From Paenibacillus sp. SC116 (GTDB lineage Bacteria > Bacillota > Bacilli > Paenibacillales > Paenibacillaceae): a DNA stretch of 64,000 nt. Made by a program: the position numbers and the translations under genes. The DNA is taken from contig NZ_JANIOF010000005.1 of assembly GCF_024733555.1 (NCBI RefSeq), positions 1-64,000 on the forward strand. Reading direction: 5' to 3'. Below the pieces are notes generated by a model. It was not told the origin of the DNA, did no database searches, and was given only the letters and a program-made list of their open reading frames with translations. This document shows, piece after piece, positions 44,199 through 52,778 of the stretch; position 1 is the first letter of the stretch; each line of letters opens with the position of its first letter.

Positions 44199-46556
44199 TT
44201 ACTTTACCCATGTATAACTATCGTCCGAAGCCTCCGTTACGAATGGACTAAGCTTATTCGTGTAATACAGATGCAATTCATGCATGGCGCGCGTACAAGC
44301 TGTGTAGAACAATTTCCGCTCATTCTGTTTGCTGTATTGATCTGTCGAGGCATTAAAAATGATAACCGCATCAAACTCGACACCTTTTGCCAAATAAGCT
44401 GGAATTACAATTGCACCGCCTTCAAACACGGACGTCTCTTTATGAACTAGCAGAATAGACAACTGAGATGACAGCAATTTATGCGCTTGTTGACTTTCCT
44501 CTGTTGTTTTACAAATAACTGCTATAGACTCATAACCTTCTTGCTGCAAAAGGCTTATATGCGCTGCGATTCGAGTAGACAGCTCTGCTTCATTCGATAT
44601 ATACGTTATAGTCGGCTTATTACCATCGCGATTGAACGGCTCAATCTCTTGCCCACCTTCTATGAGCTGACGCGTAAATTCAACAATCGGCCTTGTAGAT
44701 CGGTAGCTGCGAGCTAACACAATCATCTCAGTCTCATTTGTATCATAATGCGCTAACAGTGCCTGCAGCCCATTGTTCATACCTGTATGTGTGAAGATCG
44801 CTTGATTGAAATCACCAAGCACCGTTATTTTACTCCGAGGAAACATACGTCGAATGTAAAAATATTGATACGGCGAGTAATCTTGCCCTTCATCAATGAA
44901 CACATGGCGTATATTCGTGTTCACCTGCACACCTTCCAGCCTGCCTTGCAAATCTAGAAACGGTGTAGCATCCTCATATGGCATAATCTTATCATGCAAT
45001 CGCATTACCGTATCGCTTGCAATTCGCTCCCAATCAGCATGTCGTTCTTCATCCGAGGACAACTGTTCCATAATGGCCCCATCTTCAAATAATTGTGCAT
45101 AAATACGTGATAAATGAATGAACTCTAGCTGTTTAACCATTTTTCGTAATGGCTTGAAATGCTCCTGCACAAGCTTACTAGCCAACAAATTTCGTTCGGC
45201 GTCAAAGTCATCAAACACTTCCTCATCTTCTTGCTTGCCGCGTCTACGTTTCAGCTCTTGATGTGCCCACAAATAGTCTTCTTTATCCAACAGCTCAATC
45301 GCATCTTCAACCCATGTCTTGTTTCTTTCCTGTTTTGAAATATCCGATAATCGCTTAAGGAGCCAATCCTTCACGATCTCAATTCGGTTAGGTATGGAAT
45401 AGGAACGTTCTAATGAATAAAAGTATTCACCTATTTCCTCTCCCGCAACGATAACTTTATCGTTAAATGTCAGATCCTTAAATTGCAATCCTTGCTGACT
45501 AAGGTAATCCACATATCGCTCGATAATAGCCAAAAATGACGCTGAAGATTTGTATTGGATACCTTGCAAGCGAATCGTATATTCAGGCTCATTCATCGCA
45601 GAGTACTCATATTCAAGCAGCGTAAACGGATCTTCTACCGCATATTCCTTTTCCAGACGATGCTCTAAAAATTCCTGATACGTTACCTGCTGCATATTTT
45701 CCTCGCCAAGTTCGGGCAATACGGTCGATACGTAGTTATTAAACATCGGATTCGGTGAAAATAGCACGATCTGCTCCGCTTGTAACGTCCCTCGGTAACG
45801 ATAGAGCAAGTAGGCAACACGCTGAAGCGCCGCCGATGTCTTCCCGCTTCCTGCGGCTCCCTGCACAACAAGCAGTCGGCTATGCTCATTGCGAATAATG
45901 CGGTTCTGTTCCCGCTGAATGGTAGCGACAATGCTGCGCATTTGGGAGTCTGCCTGCTTACCGAGCACTTCTTTTAACAGCTCATCACCGATCGTAACAC
46001 CAGTATCAAACATACTTTTAATTTGTGGGCCACGAATAATAAACTGACGTTTCAGCTCCAATTCTCCGCTGATCGTGCTATCTGGCGTCTTGTATTCAGC
46101 TTCCCCTGGCGGATAGTCGTAGTACAGACTAGAAATAGGAGCTCGCCAATCATAGATTAAAAACTCCATTCCATCGTCATCCAACAAAGATCCTGTCCCG
46201 AGATATACTTGATCTGCCTTCAACTCGCCCTTCTCTTGAAAGTCAATCCGACCGAAGTAAGGAGATTGCTGCAATCTTTGCAATATCTTCGCTTGTTTAT
46301 GCGCACGTCTATAGCTTCGTTCACGCTCTGACAACAGCTCAGCCTGCTGCTTAATACTCGCTGCCGTTTCTGCCTCTTCGCTTGCATCTTCCACATTCAC
46401 CGTCACGTCGTCCCAAAACGTTTGGCGGATGCTAACAACATCTCCTTTTACGTATTTCAGCTCATCCTTCAAATTGTCCAGACGGTCGTTTATACATTCA
46501 AGTACACGCGCAACTCGTAATTGTTCTGCCTCAAATTGGTCATGATTGGTAGACAT
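44199..46556 (-). CDS. helD: HelD-type UvrD/Rep-family helicase
   Basis: A 785-residue SF1 ATPase of the HelD family, which binds RNA polymerase and releases it from DNA or stalled complexes. A long N-terminal coiled coil (about 1-110) precedes YFGRIDFQEKGELKADQVYL and DWRAPISSLYYD, which are typical. Walker A is GAAGSGKTSAALQR; Walker B is HVFIDEGQDYSPYQY; other SF1 motifs are LGDFNQAIF, ARSYRSTRPI and AKGVEFDAVII with FYTACTRAMHEL. AAGGAG sets the ATG at 46556. The motif set is complete. Confidence 0.93.
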   Translation of the reverse strand: MSTNHDQFEAEQLRVARVLECINDRLDNLKDELKYVKGDVVSIRQTFWDDVTVNVEDASEEAETAASIKQQAELLSERERSYRRAHKQAKILQRLQQSPYFGRIDFQEKGELKADQVYLGTGSLLDDDGMEFLIYDWRAPISSLYYDYPPGEAEYKTPDSTISGELELKRQFIIRGPQIKSMFDTGVTIGDELLKEVLGKQADSQMRSIVATIQREQNRIIRNEHSRLLVVQGAAGSGKTSAALQRVAYLLYRYRGTLQAEQIVLFSPNPMFNNYVSTVLPELGEENMQQVTYQEFLEHRLEKEYAVEDPFTLLEYEYSAMNEPEYTIRLQGIQYKSSASFLAIIERYVDYLSQQGLQFKDLTFNDKVIVAGEEIGEYFYSLERSYSIPNRIEIVKDWLLKRLSDISKQERNKTWVEDAIELLDKEDYLWAHQELKRRRGKQEDEEVFDDFDAERNLLASKLVQEHFKPLRKMVKQLEFIHLSRIYAQLFEDGAIMEQLSSDEERHADWERIASDTVMRLHDKIMPYEDATPFLDLQGRLEGVQVNTNIRHVFIDEGQDYSPYQYFYIRRMFPRSKITVLGDFNQAIFTHTGMNNGLQALLAHYDTNETEMIVLARSYRSTRPIVEFTRQLIEGGQEIEPFNRDGNKPTITYISNEAELSTRIAAHISLLQQEGYESIAVICKTTEESQQAHKLLSSQLSILLVHKETSVFEGGAIVIPAYLAKGVEFDAVIIFNASTDQYSKQNERKLFYTACTRAMHELHLYYTNKLSPFVTEASDDSYTWVK

Positions 46557-46591
46557 TCCACCACTCCTTATATAAATATAATCAAATTGTG

Positions 46592-46620
46592 TTGACAACA
46601 AGAATTGAACGTGATAAGAT
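46592..46620 (+). promoter_or_regulatory. Sigma-A promoter without assigned gene
   Basis: TTGACA (46592-46597) and TAAGAT (46615-46620) are 17 bases apart on the plus strand. The -35 is part of a small palindrome that on the minus strand reads TTGTCA, a possible -35 for helD, so the two promoters may overlap back to back. Confidence 0.6.
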
Positions 46621-46626
46621 ATGATT

Positions 46627-46781
46627 AGGATAAAAATGAATTAAATTATTTTAATTGATCAATGAATAGAATTATCTTACCATAACCTATAATTTCAATC
46701 AATCCATTGGACTGAATTTCTATATTTTTCACATAACTAGATAACAACGAACAGCGGAGACATAGCGTCTCCGCTTTTTTT
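46627..46781 (+). ncRNA. Candidate small noncoding RNA
   Basis: A transcript of about 155 bases is predicted from the promoter above to a textbook terminator at 46753-46781, AGCGGAGAC paired with GTCTCCGCT around a five-base loop and followed by seven T. It contains only 7-codon frames without ribosome sites. The minus strand side of the hairpin has no T run, so it does not end the convergent gene. No known RNA family was recognised. Promoter plus terminator make a small RNA plausible, but it is unproven. Confidence 0.5.
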
Positions 46782-46805
46782 ATGCCCTATTTCCACAAAC
46801 AAAAA

Positions 46806-46851
46806 AGCTACCCCTCAATTCGTTAACTGCCCAACATCAGGATAGCTGCTG
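46806..46851 (-). terminator. Terminator of the DUF3892 gene
   Basis: On the minus strand, AGCTATCC pairs with GGGTAGCT (imperfect) and is followed by six T, downstream of the DUF3892 gene. Confidence 0.55.
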
Positions 46852-46880
46852 CCATTCATTTTCAAATACGATGGATTGCA

Positions 46881-47111
46881 CTAAAAAGGAGGCAAGCTGT
46901 CCAAGTTATTAGTCGGATCTCCATCAGCATCACCGCGAATATACAGATTGCCATTCCTCCCCTTAAAAACATTGGCACCTGCAATTTCACCACTTTGAAC
47001 CGCCTGTAAAGCCTGCTCATAACCAAGCACTCGGCCACTATTCGTTTGGAAGGCAGTTAAATCACCATCACCATTTTTCTGAACAGCAATAAAAGACTCT
47101 CGTTCATTCAT
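46881..47111 (-). CDS. DUF3892 domain protein
   Basis: A 76-residue protein consisting of the DUF3892 domain. The start MNERESFIAVQKNGDGDLTA, then SGRVLGYEQALQAVQSGEI and RGDADGDPTNNLDSLP are characteristic and highly conserved in Bacilli. AAGGAG nine bases before sets the ATG at 47111, six codons inside the open frame. The function is unknown. Confidence 0.85.
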   Translation of the reverse strand: MNERESFIAVQKNGDGDLTAFQTNSGRVLGYEQALQAVQSGEIAGANVFKGRNGNLYIRGDADGDPTNNLDSLPPF

Positions 47112-47251
47112 CCTATGCAGCTCCTTCATTTCTGTAATGGCGAACGATCAACTGCCCTCCTGCTATTGTTCATCATCCCATATCAAGCAGCCAATCATTC
47201 ACATATGGTTAGCATCCCTTTAGAATGAAACTCATATGCACTTATTCGAAC

Positions 47252-47698
47252 CTACAACTTCTTCTCCATACGAACATGTAAAATACCTGCATCATAAAAA
47301 GGCTCTTCCGAAATCGTTACATAACCAAGCGACTGGTAAAACCCTTCCGCTTGACATTGAGCATCCAACACACTCCGTTCTACCCCATGTACACGTGCAA
47401 CTTGTTCCATCCCTAATACGAGTACACGCCCGATACCTTGTCCACGGTACGACTTACGAACTGCAATGCGCTGCATTTTAGCTGTAAGCTCATCCAACAG
47501 CTTAATGCGGCCTGTTGCTATGTATTCCCCTTGCTGTTGCAAAAGCACATGATAGGCAGGGGCCTCCAGTTTATCATACTCGTCACACTCTTCCTCAACC
47601 GGCACTTGTTGCTCTTCTACGAATACTTCCAATCTGATTGCAATACATGCCTCTAATTGCTCTTGTGTTTTTACTTCTAATAGTTCTGTTGTCATCAT
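47252..47698 (-). CDS. GNAT family N-acetyltransferase (YjcF/ElaA-like)
   Basis: A 148-residue acetyltransferase. The acetyl-CoA loop is AVRKSYRGQGIGRVL (about 85-100), preceded by ATGRIKLLDELTAKMQRI and followed by FYQSLGYVTISEEPFYDAGI. CIAIRLEVFVEEQQVPVEEE is the substrate-side N-terminus typical of YjcF and ElaA relatives. The substrate is unknown. GGAGGTG precedes two adjacent ATG codons, so the start is 47698 or 47695. Confidence 0.9.
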   Translation of the reverse strand: MMTTELLEVKTQEQLEACIAIRLEVFVEEQQVPVEEECDEYDKLEAPAYHVLLQQQGEYIATGRIKLLDELTAKMQRIAVRKSYRGQGIGRVLVLGMEQVARVHGVERSVLDAQCQAEGFYQSLGYVTISEEPFYDAGILHVRMEKKL

Positions 47699-47800
47699 TC
47701 AGCACCTCCGTTAATCGAGAAACATCATTATACAAAAAATTGGATATCATGTATAGTTATACTTATACGTCTATTACCAAATCATCCCGGAGGTTAGAAC

Positions 47801-48007
47801 ATGGATCCAATTACCGCTACCATAGTTGCCGTCATTATGATGGTAATCGGCATGATTACCCTACTGCTAGTCGTTACACGCAAAGCCTATTCGAGAAGCT
47901 GGGATAAGTTCAATCCAGAAATATTTAGTTCTTCAAATACTGCGGCTACCAGTGACCAAGCGGAGCAATTGAATAGCACACCCCCTCAGCATAACCAGCA
48001 TTCTTAA
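47801..48007 (+). CDS. Small YtzI-like membrane protein
   Basis: A 68-residue single-span protein. One helix at about 6-26 (ATIVAVIMMVIGMITLLLVV) is followed by TRKAYSRSWDKFNPE, the region that resembles the YtzI family of Bacillus. The tail is Ser/Gln-rich and cytoplasmic or extracellular. GGAGG seven bases before the ATG supports translation. It is divergent from the GNAT gene. Function unknown. Confidence 0.75.
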   Translation: MDPITATIVAVIMMVIGMITLLLVVTRKAYSRSWDKFNPEIFSSSNTAATSDQAEQLNSTPPQHNQHS

Positions 48008-48087
48008 ATCACAGCTTTATTGCTTTCTTAATCACGCTTGCTTTCAAACATTCACTATTACAAATCATATCCTATGCAAAATAAATA

Positions 48088-48126
48088 ACCTCGAAGATCG
48101 CAAGCCAAGACGACGGTCTTCGAGGT
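48088..48126. terminator. Bidirectional terminator
   Basis: ACCTCGAAGA pairs perfectly with TCTTCGAGGT around a 19-base loop between the YtzI-like gene and the convergent small lipoprotein gene. Confidence 0.65.
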
Positions 48127-48161
48127 GTAATTTTGATATACAGCTTACCAACTTGTAAGAA

Positions 48162-48365
48162 CTACGGTTGATACACATCTTCAGGAATAACTATTTTGCC
48201 ATACACCTCTTCGTATATGGGAGATCTAGGCTCGTGCAAATCCCAAACTTCTTCTTTTGGCTCTCGTTCAACCAGAAGAAAACTCGTGCATCCTGACAAC
48301 ACAACAACAAGCACACCCGCTATCATATATGCGAAAGCTCGCCTCCACACATTCGGCACATTCAT
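48162..48365 (-). CDS. Small lipoprotein of unknown function
   Basis: A 67-residue predicted lipoprotein. AFAYMIAGVLVVVLSGC is the signal and lipobox (Cys at about residue 26), followed by a short charged and Pro-rich mature part (VEREPKEEVWDLHEPRSPIY). AAGGAGG before the ATG at 48365 is strong; the longer frame has none. Function unknown. Confidence 0.72.
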   Translation of the reverse strand: MNVPNVWRRAFAYMIAGVLVVVLSGCTSFLLVEREPKEEVWDLHEPRSPIYEEVYGKIVIPEDVYQP

Positions 48366-48523
48366 CAGGCTAACCTCCTTGATAAATCTACCGACAGTGT
48401 ACCCGCGTCCGCACATTCATAAACCACTTCTAAATAAATTTGAGTGATACCAGCCCCTGATTTGACCGCTTAAACATTAGGATCTAGGTAAAGGTCAAAT
48501 CTACTTCCTTGAAATAAAAAGAA

Positions 48524-48547
48524 AAACCCTTGCTTCAACAAGGGTTT
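48524..48547 (-). terminator. Terminator of tRNA-Val
   Basis: AAACCCTTG pairs perfectly with CAAGGGTTT around a six-base loop and on the minus strand is followed by T-rich TTTTTCTTTTT. Confidence 0.85.
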
Positions 48548-48560
48548 AGGAATATAAATT

Positions 48561-48636
48561 TGGTGATCTGAGACGGGTTCGAACCGCCGACCCCTACCCT
48601 GTCAAGATAGTGCTCTCCCAGCTGAGCTATCAGATC
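48561..48636 (-). tRNA. tRNA-Val (GAC)
   Basis: A complete cloverleaf on the minus strand. Acceptor arms GATCTGA and TCAGATC pair, the anticodon stem CTATC/GGTAG encloses TTGACAG with anticodon GAC, the T loop is GGTTCGAACC, and CCA is encoded. It has its own promoter and terminator. Confidence 0.93.
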
Positions 48637-48672
48637 GTTGAATATCATCAATTACATGAAATACTTACCAAT

Positions 48673-48701
48673 AATATAACAAGCTATGTCGCTAATGTCA
48701 A
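48673..48701 (-). promoter_or_regulatory. Promoter of tRNA-Val
   Basis: On the minus strand, TTGACA (48701-48696) and TATATT (48678-48673) are 17 bases apart, about 37 bases before the tRNA. Confidence 0.8.
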
Positions 48702-48743
48702 CGCATATAACAGCGGTTCACTAACTTACAGCATCTAGCCAAA

Positions 48744-49421
48744 CTATAGCTGCGGTAGCTGCCAATCAATCTCTACCTCATCCCACTCACGAAGCTTAGC
48801 ATTGATTTTCGAATACGGCTTGCTCCCCATAAATCCACGATGAGCAGACAATGGACTTGGATGCGGAGATTGAACGATAAAATGTTTCTTCTGATCTATC
48901 ATTTTCACCTTCGCTTGTGCATGACTGCCCCATAGTACGAAAATAATAGGCTTGTCACGCTCATTCAACAGTTCAATCACACGATCTGTGAACTGTTCCC
49001 ATCCCATACCCTTATGTGAAGCTGCTTGTCCCGCACGCACGGTTAGAACCGTGTTCAGAAGAAGCACCCCTTGCTCAGCCCAAGAAGCCAACGAACCATG
49101 ATTAGGCATCGTTATACCTACATCTGAAGCACCTTCTTTAAGCATATTTAATAAGGAAGGCGGAATCCGAACACCAGGACGCACAGAAAAGCTTAAGCCA
49201 TGCGCCTGTCCTGGACCATGATAGGGATCTTGTCCAACAATCACGACTTTCGTATCTTCATATGAAGTCAGTCTAAACGCTGTAAACAATTGATCATAAG
49301 GAGGATATATTTCCTCTCGCTCGTATTCCCCCTTCAACCACGACCAGAGCTGTTTAAAATAAGGCATACGCACTTCATCATGCAACTTTGCCGACCAATC
49401 ATTATCAACTTTCATAGCCAC
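48744..49421 (-). CDS. ung: Uracil-DNA glycosylase
   Basis: A 225-residue family 1 UDG removing uracil from DNA. The water-activating motif [18 protein letters not shown] (Asp catalytic), the LLNTVLTV block and the intercalation loop [11 protein letters not shown] are all present. GGAGG is seven bases from a GTG (49421) but 13 from the next ATG (49415), so GTG is preferred, giving VAMKVDND. The frame extends further to 49478 without support. It lies between the two tRNA units, in the same direction. Confidence 0.95.
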   Translation of the reverse strand: MAMKVDNDWSAKLHDEVRMPYFKQLWSWLKGEYEREEIYPPYDQLFTAFRLTSYEDTKVVIVGQDPYHGPGQAHGLSFSVRPGVRIPPSLLNMLKEGASDVGITMPNHGSLASWAEQGVLLLNTVLTVRAGQAASHKGMGWEQFTDRVIELLNERDKPIIFVLWGSHAQAKVKMIDQKKHFIVQSPHPSPLSAHRGFMGSKPYSKINAKLREWDEVEIDWQLPQL

Positions 49422-49508
49422 TTCTATTCCTCCCTGTCTAGTTAATTCGATTGTAACGTCTATACATAAAAAACGCACCTATTCATAGCAAATGTCAATG
49501 AACTAAAA

Positions 49509-49537
49509 AAACTCCTTCCGCTTCGCGAAAGGAGTTT
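49509..49537 (-). terminator. Terminator of the fMet-Ile-Leu tRNA unit
   Basis: AAACTCCTTTCG pairs with CGGAAGGAGTTT on the minus strand, followed by TTTTTAG. Confidence 0.8.
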
Positions 49538-49590
49538 AACCGTTCCATATTCAATACTATATTCGTAAGTAGCGCTAATAGGTTATGTAA

Positions 49591-49679
49591 TGGTGCCGAG
49601 AACCGGGGTCGAACCGGTACGGTAGTCACCTACCGCAGGATTTTAAGTCCTGTGCGTCTGCCAATTCCGCCATCCCGGC
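49591..49679 (-). tRNA. tRNA-Leu (UAA)
   Basis: A class II tRNA of 89 bases with a long variable arm. The anticodon stem CAGGA/TCCTG encloses CTTAAAA with anticodon TAA. Acceptor arms GCCGGGA and TCTCGGC pair and CCA is encoded. Confidence 0.93.
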
Positions 49680-49717
49680 ATATAATAAGCACTAACCTGT
49701 AAAATATATTTGAATTA

Positions 49718-49794
49718 TGGTGGGCCCTGAGGGACTCGAACCCCCGACCAATCGGTTATGAGCCGACCGCTCTAACCAACTGAGCTAAGGGCCC
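49718..49794 (-). tRNA. tRNA with CAU anticodon, probably tRNA-Ile2 (lysidine type)
   Basis: A 77-base cloverleaf: GGGCCCT pairs with AGGGCCC, the stem GTCGG/CCGAT encloses CTCATAA with anticodon CAT, and CCA is encoded. The CTCATAA loop and TTAGCTCAGTTGGTTAGAGC D arm resemble Bacillus tRNA-Ile(CAU), which TilS converts to read AUA. It could instead be elongator Met. Confidence 0.75.
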
Positions 49795-49823
49795 CTGATT
49801 GCCACAAGGGTATATGATTGCTT

Positions 49824-49900
<77 letters not shown>

Positions 49901-49942
49901 TCATCATTTATTTCATCGCGTCGTTCATCAGCGACAAGTAAT

Positions 49943-49971
49943 ACTATACTACATCACACATGTTCAGTCAA
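49943..49971 (-). promoter_or_regulatory. Promoter of the fMet-Ile-Leu tRNA unit
   Basis: On the minus strand, TTGACT (49971-49966) and TATAGT (49948-49943) are 17 bases apart, about 43 bases before tRNA-fMet. Confidence 0.8.
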
Positions 49972-50035
49972 CCATTTATTTAATATTTTTTTCAAAATTA
50001 AAATCTAAGCGAAAATCCACCGTAGTACACCCCCA

Positions 50036-50206
50036 TTACAAAACGAATCTTACCCCATATTTCCCGCGGCGTGAGCGATAAACTTCTATATCTTGTGGCG
50101 TACTATATCCATATAGCCACGCATCATGCTCCAGACGCTGCTGAAGTACTCGAGCTTGAAACCTCGTATCATAGAGCTGCCCCCAATAGATCCATTGCAT
50201 ATTCAT
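50036..50206 (-). CDS. 56-residue small protein of unknown function
   Basis: A short gene. The protein begins MNMQWIYWGQLYDTR, is rich in Tyr, Trp, Arg and Gln, and ends RGKYGVRFVL. AAGGAAAGG just upstream of the ATG at 50206 is a plausible ribosome site; a second in-frame ATG follows two codons later. It has no membrane segment or signal peptide. It lies between the tRNA promoter and the solute-binding gene. No family is recognised; the aromatic, basic pattern looks coding rather than random. Confidence 0.5.
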   Translation of the reverse strand: MNMQWIYWGQLYDTRFQARVLQQRLEHDAWLYGYSTPQDIEVYRSRRGKYGVRFVL

Positions 50207-50386
50207 ACATCCTTTCCTTACTCATGCTCGTTCATCATAGAACCTTTGAATCGATATTGCTCTTATGATGAGTTCCCATCACCAAAAGGTGCTGGTTATC
50301 ACGCATGCATTAATAGAAGTAATGTACCCCATTTCATGCATTTCCATGAGTAGAGACCTCACTGGCATAATCTCGATAGGATCACA

Positions 50387-50417
50387 ATAAAAAAGGCATG
50401 CCATAATCGGCATGCCT
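50387..50417 (-). terminator. Terminator of the 50.4-57.6 kb operon
   Basis: AGGCATGCC pairs perfectly with GGCATGCCT around a six-base loop and on the minus strand is followed by TTTTTTATTG. Confidence 0.9.
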
Positions 50418-50424
50418 CTCCTCT

Positions 50425-51906
50425 TTAGCGATATACGCCTCCAGGAACTCCTGGTGGTTGGATAGCAACTCCATTTTTAATTTTTTGCAGCATTTCGTTA
50501 CCTTTTGTTTCCCACTCTTTCAATGCATCCTTCGTTGTTTTCTTACCAGAAGCGATCTCATTGAACAATTGGTTAGCAAACGTTTCTACATAGCTCAAAT
50601 CCGGCTTACTTTCATAAAGCTCTCTAATATTTGAAGATTGGATTACAGGTTTCACATTGTAAAACGCTGCGATATTGTAATTCAAACCTTCTTTAGGTTT
50701 AATGTACGATTTGCGTGTAACCATTTCATAGCTAGTGCTGCGGCTGCGTACTTTAGCCCATTGCTCACCATTTACATATTTGATAAAGTTCCAAGCATCT
50801 TCAGCATTTGGCGCTTTTGCATTAATCGAGAAAATGTTGTTAATATTAATCATGCTGGAAACACCAGGTACTTCAGAGTGATGCGGAACGGATACAACAT
50901 CCCACTCAAACGGTTTGAAATTTTTAATCTTGCCTGCATTACGTGCAGCACTTGCAAGGTCGCCATTCATGTAGTACATATCTGTAAGCATCATTGCTAC
51001 TTTACCAGATAAGAACTGATCATGAGCAAAAGGGTTATCCTCCTGTGGCGGACCATCCATCATCATTGCATCTTGCGTAGGAATCACTTTATCTTTGTAC
51101 AATTTCGCTACTTTATCCCAAGCTTTCTCCCAATTTGGCGAGTTAACAAGCATTTTTTCAGCTTTAGGATCAAACATTTGCAGCTGAAGTGGGCTCATGT
51201 ACGCATAAGTCATGGAATAATACGGATCTCCCGTGTAACGATCGAATGCGAAGCCATAAGTTCGATCCTTACCTTCACCTTTACTTACACGCTGTGCCAG
51301 TGCAAACATCTCATCCCATGTCATTCCATCCTTAGGGAGTTCTACCCCCGCATCTTGGAACAGCTTCTTGTTGTAGATCAAAGCGCTGGAATTGAACGTT
51401 GGTGCCAAGCCATAAACGCTTCCTTCTCCCATCGCCTTAATTCCATCCTGAACAGCAGGCACGATATCAGAAGTGTCAAACTTGTCTTGTACCATGCGCT
51501 CATCCAACTTCGCCAACATACCATCTTTAGCTAGTTGACGGAAGCTTTCTGCATCAGAAATGACTACATCGACAGCATTAGCACCTTCTAATATTTTTTT
51601 CCAAGATTCTTTAAAGGATGGCTCTTTCTTCTTCGGATCTTTATCATCTTCGTATCTACGATCCTCGTAGTTAACCGCAGGGACAAGCTCGATTCGAATG
51701 TTCGGATTCGCCATTTCAAATGCTTCTACATACTGTTGTCTAAACCAGCTGTCATCTCCACCGCCATACGGCATCCCGATACGCAATACACGTTCCTGAC
51801 CTGGAGGAACTGCTTCCTCTTTTTTCGTACATGCAGCCAGCATCGGTACGATCATCGTCAATGCTACAGTCAGCATTAACGCCTTTTTCAACCATAATTT
51901 CTTCAT
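50425..51906 (-). CDS. Family 1 extracellular solute-binding lipoprotein
   Basis: A 493-residue solute-binding protein of the ABC sugar type. The signal ALMLTVALTMIVPMLAAC ends in a lipobox with Cys26. Family traits include SALIYNKKLFQDAGVELPKD, AFDRYTGDPYYSMTYAY and GKVAMMLTDMYYMNGDLA, and a C-terminal ALKEWETKGNEML helix. It is the last gene of a five-gene operon, five bases after an ATPase gene. No sugar-type inner-membrane permeases (MalF/MalG-like) are nearby; the only permease in the operon is an FtsX protein. The pairing is unusual, and ligand is unknown. Confidence 0.9.
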   Translation of the reverse strand: MKKLWLKKALMLTVALTMIVPMLAACTKKEEAVPPGQERVLRIGMPYGGGDDSWFRQQYVEAFEMANPNIRIELVPAVNYEDRRYEDDKDPKKKEPSFKESWKKILEGANAVDVVISDAESFRQLAKDGMLAKLDERMVQDKFDTSDIVPAVQDGIKAMGEGSVYGLAPTFNSSALIYNKKLFQDAGVELPKDGMTWDEMFALAQRVSKGEGKDRTYGFAFDRYTGDPYYSMTYAYMSPLQLQMFDPKAEKMLVNSPNWEKAWDKVAKLYKDKVIPTQDAMMMDGPPQEDNPFAHDQFLSGKVAMMLTDMYYMNGDLASAARNAGKIKNFKPFEWDVVSVPHHSEVPGVSSMININNIFSINAKAPNAEDAWNFIKYVNGEQWAKVRSRSTSYEMVTRKSYIKPKEGLNYNIAAFYNVKPVIQSSNIRELYESKPDLSYVETFANQLFNEIASGKKTTKDALKEWETKGNEMLQKIKNGVAIQPPGVPGGVYR

Positions 51907-51911
51907 CTCAG

Positions 51912-52775
51912 TTACTCCTCCAATTGTTTAGGTGTACGAATAATGATTTTATCGCCATCCAATTCCATAGATGCTTTATCATCAATGTTCAACGCTTCTA
52001 AGTAATCCTTTGGTACTTGTAAACGACCAACGCGATCCACGACTACATAGGCTTCATGAATCTCTTGCAAACCTTTACCTGCTTCATCCAATCCTGGATT
52101 ACGCTTAATGAACTCTGTACTAGTTAAACCGTCACGAATGGCTACCACACGATCGACCTTTCCAGCTATAGATAAATCGTGCGTTACGATAACTACCGTA
52201 ACTCCCAACTCTTTATTCATTTTGCGGAAAATGTCCATAATCAGATCAGAAGTTTGCGTATCAACCGATCCGGTTGGCTCATCTGCGAGCAGCAACTTTG
52301 GCTTGTTGGCAAGAGAAATTGCAATCGCAACCCGCTGCTGTTCACCACCTGATAGCTGCTGCAGCTTGTTATTCAAGCGATGGCCGAGGCCTACCCATTC
52401 TAGCAATTGCTTCGCATAAGCTCGGTCTAACCGCCCTGACAGCATCATAGGCATTTCTACGTTTTCCAAAGCTGTTAAGTAAGGTAATAGATTACGCGCA
52501 TTGTTCTGCCAAATAAACCCTACCGTGTCTCGTTTGTATTTGACAAGTTGATCATCCGTTATTTTCAACAAGTTCCATTCTCCAACTTGAATCGTCCCAG
52601 CAGAGGGACGATCCAAGCCACCTAGAATGTTAAGGAATGTAGACTTACCACTACCACTGTTCCCGATAATGGCCATCATTTCGCCTTCTTTAACAGTCAA
52701 GTTAAGACCTTGCAAGGCGACAACTTCCAAATCGTTCGATTTGTATATTTTCACGAGACCTTCGCAATGTATCAT
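51912..52775 (-). CDS. MacB/LolD-type ABC ATPase with C-terminal AbrB/SpoVT-like domain
   Basis: A 287-residue fusion. Residues 1-225 are a complete FtsX-partner ATPase: Walker A GNSGSGKST, signature LSGGEQQRVAIAI, Walker B LLLADEPTGSVD and a switch His in VIVTHDLS. Residues 242-281 (VVVDRVGRLQVPKDYLEALN, then MELDGDKIIIR) match the AbrB/SpoVT swapped-hairpin pattern (VDELGRVVIP ... DDEKIIL), a DNA-binding dimerisation domain. AGGAG precedes the ATG. It sits between the FtsX permease and the solute-binding gene. The appended domain might dimerise the ATPase or couple transport to gene control. Confidence 0.85.
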   Translation of the reverse strand: MIHCEGLVKIYKSNDLEVVALQGLNLTVKEGEMMAIIGNSGSGKSTFLNILGGLDRPSAGTIQVGEWNLLKITDDQLVKYKRDTVGFIWQNNARNLLPYLTALENVEMPMMLSGRLDRAYAKQLLEWVGLGHRLNNKLQQLSGGEQQRVAIAISLANKPKLLLADEPTGSVDTQTSDLIMDIFRKMNKELGVTVVIVTHDLSIAGKVDRVVAIRDGLTSTEFIKRNPGLDEAGKGLQEIHEAYVVVDRVGRLQVPKDYLEALNIDDKASMELDGDKIIIRTPKQLEE

Positions 52776-52778
52776 CGT

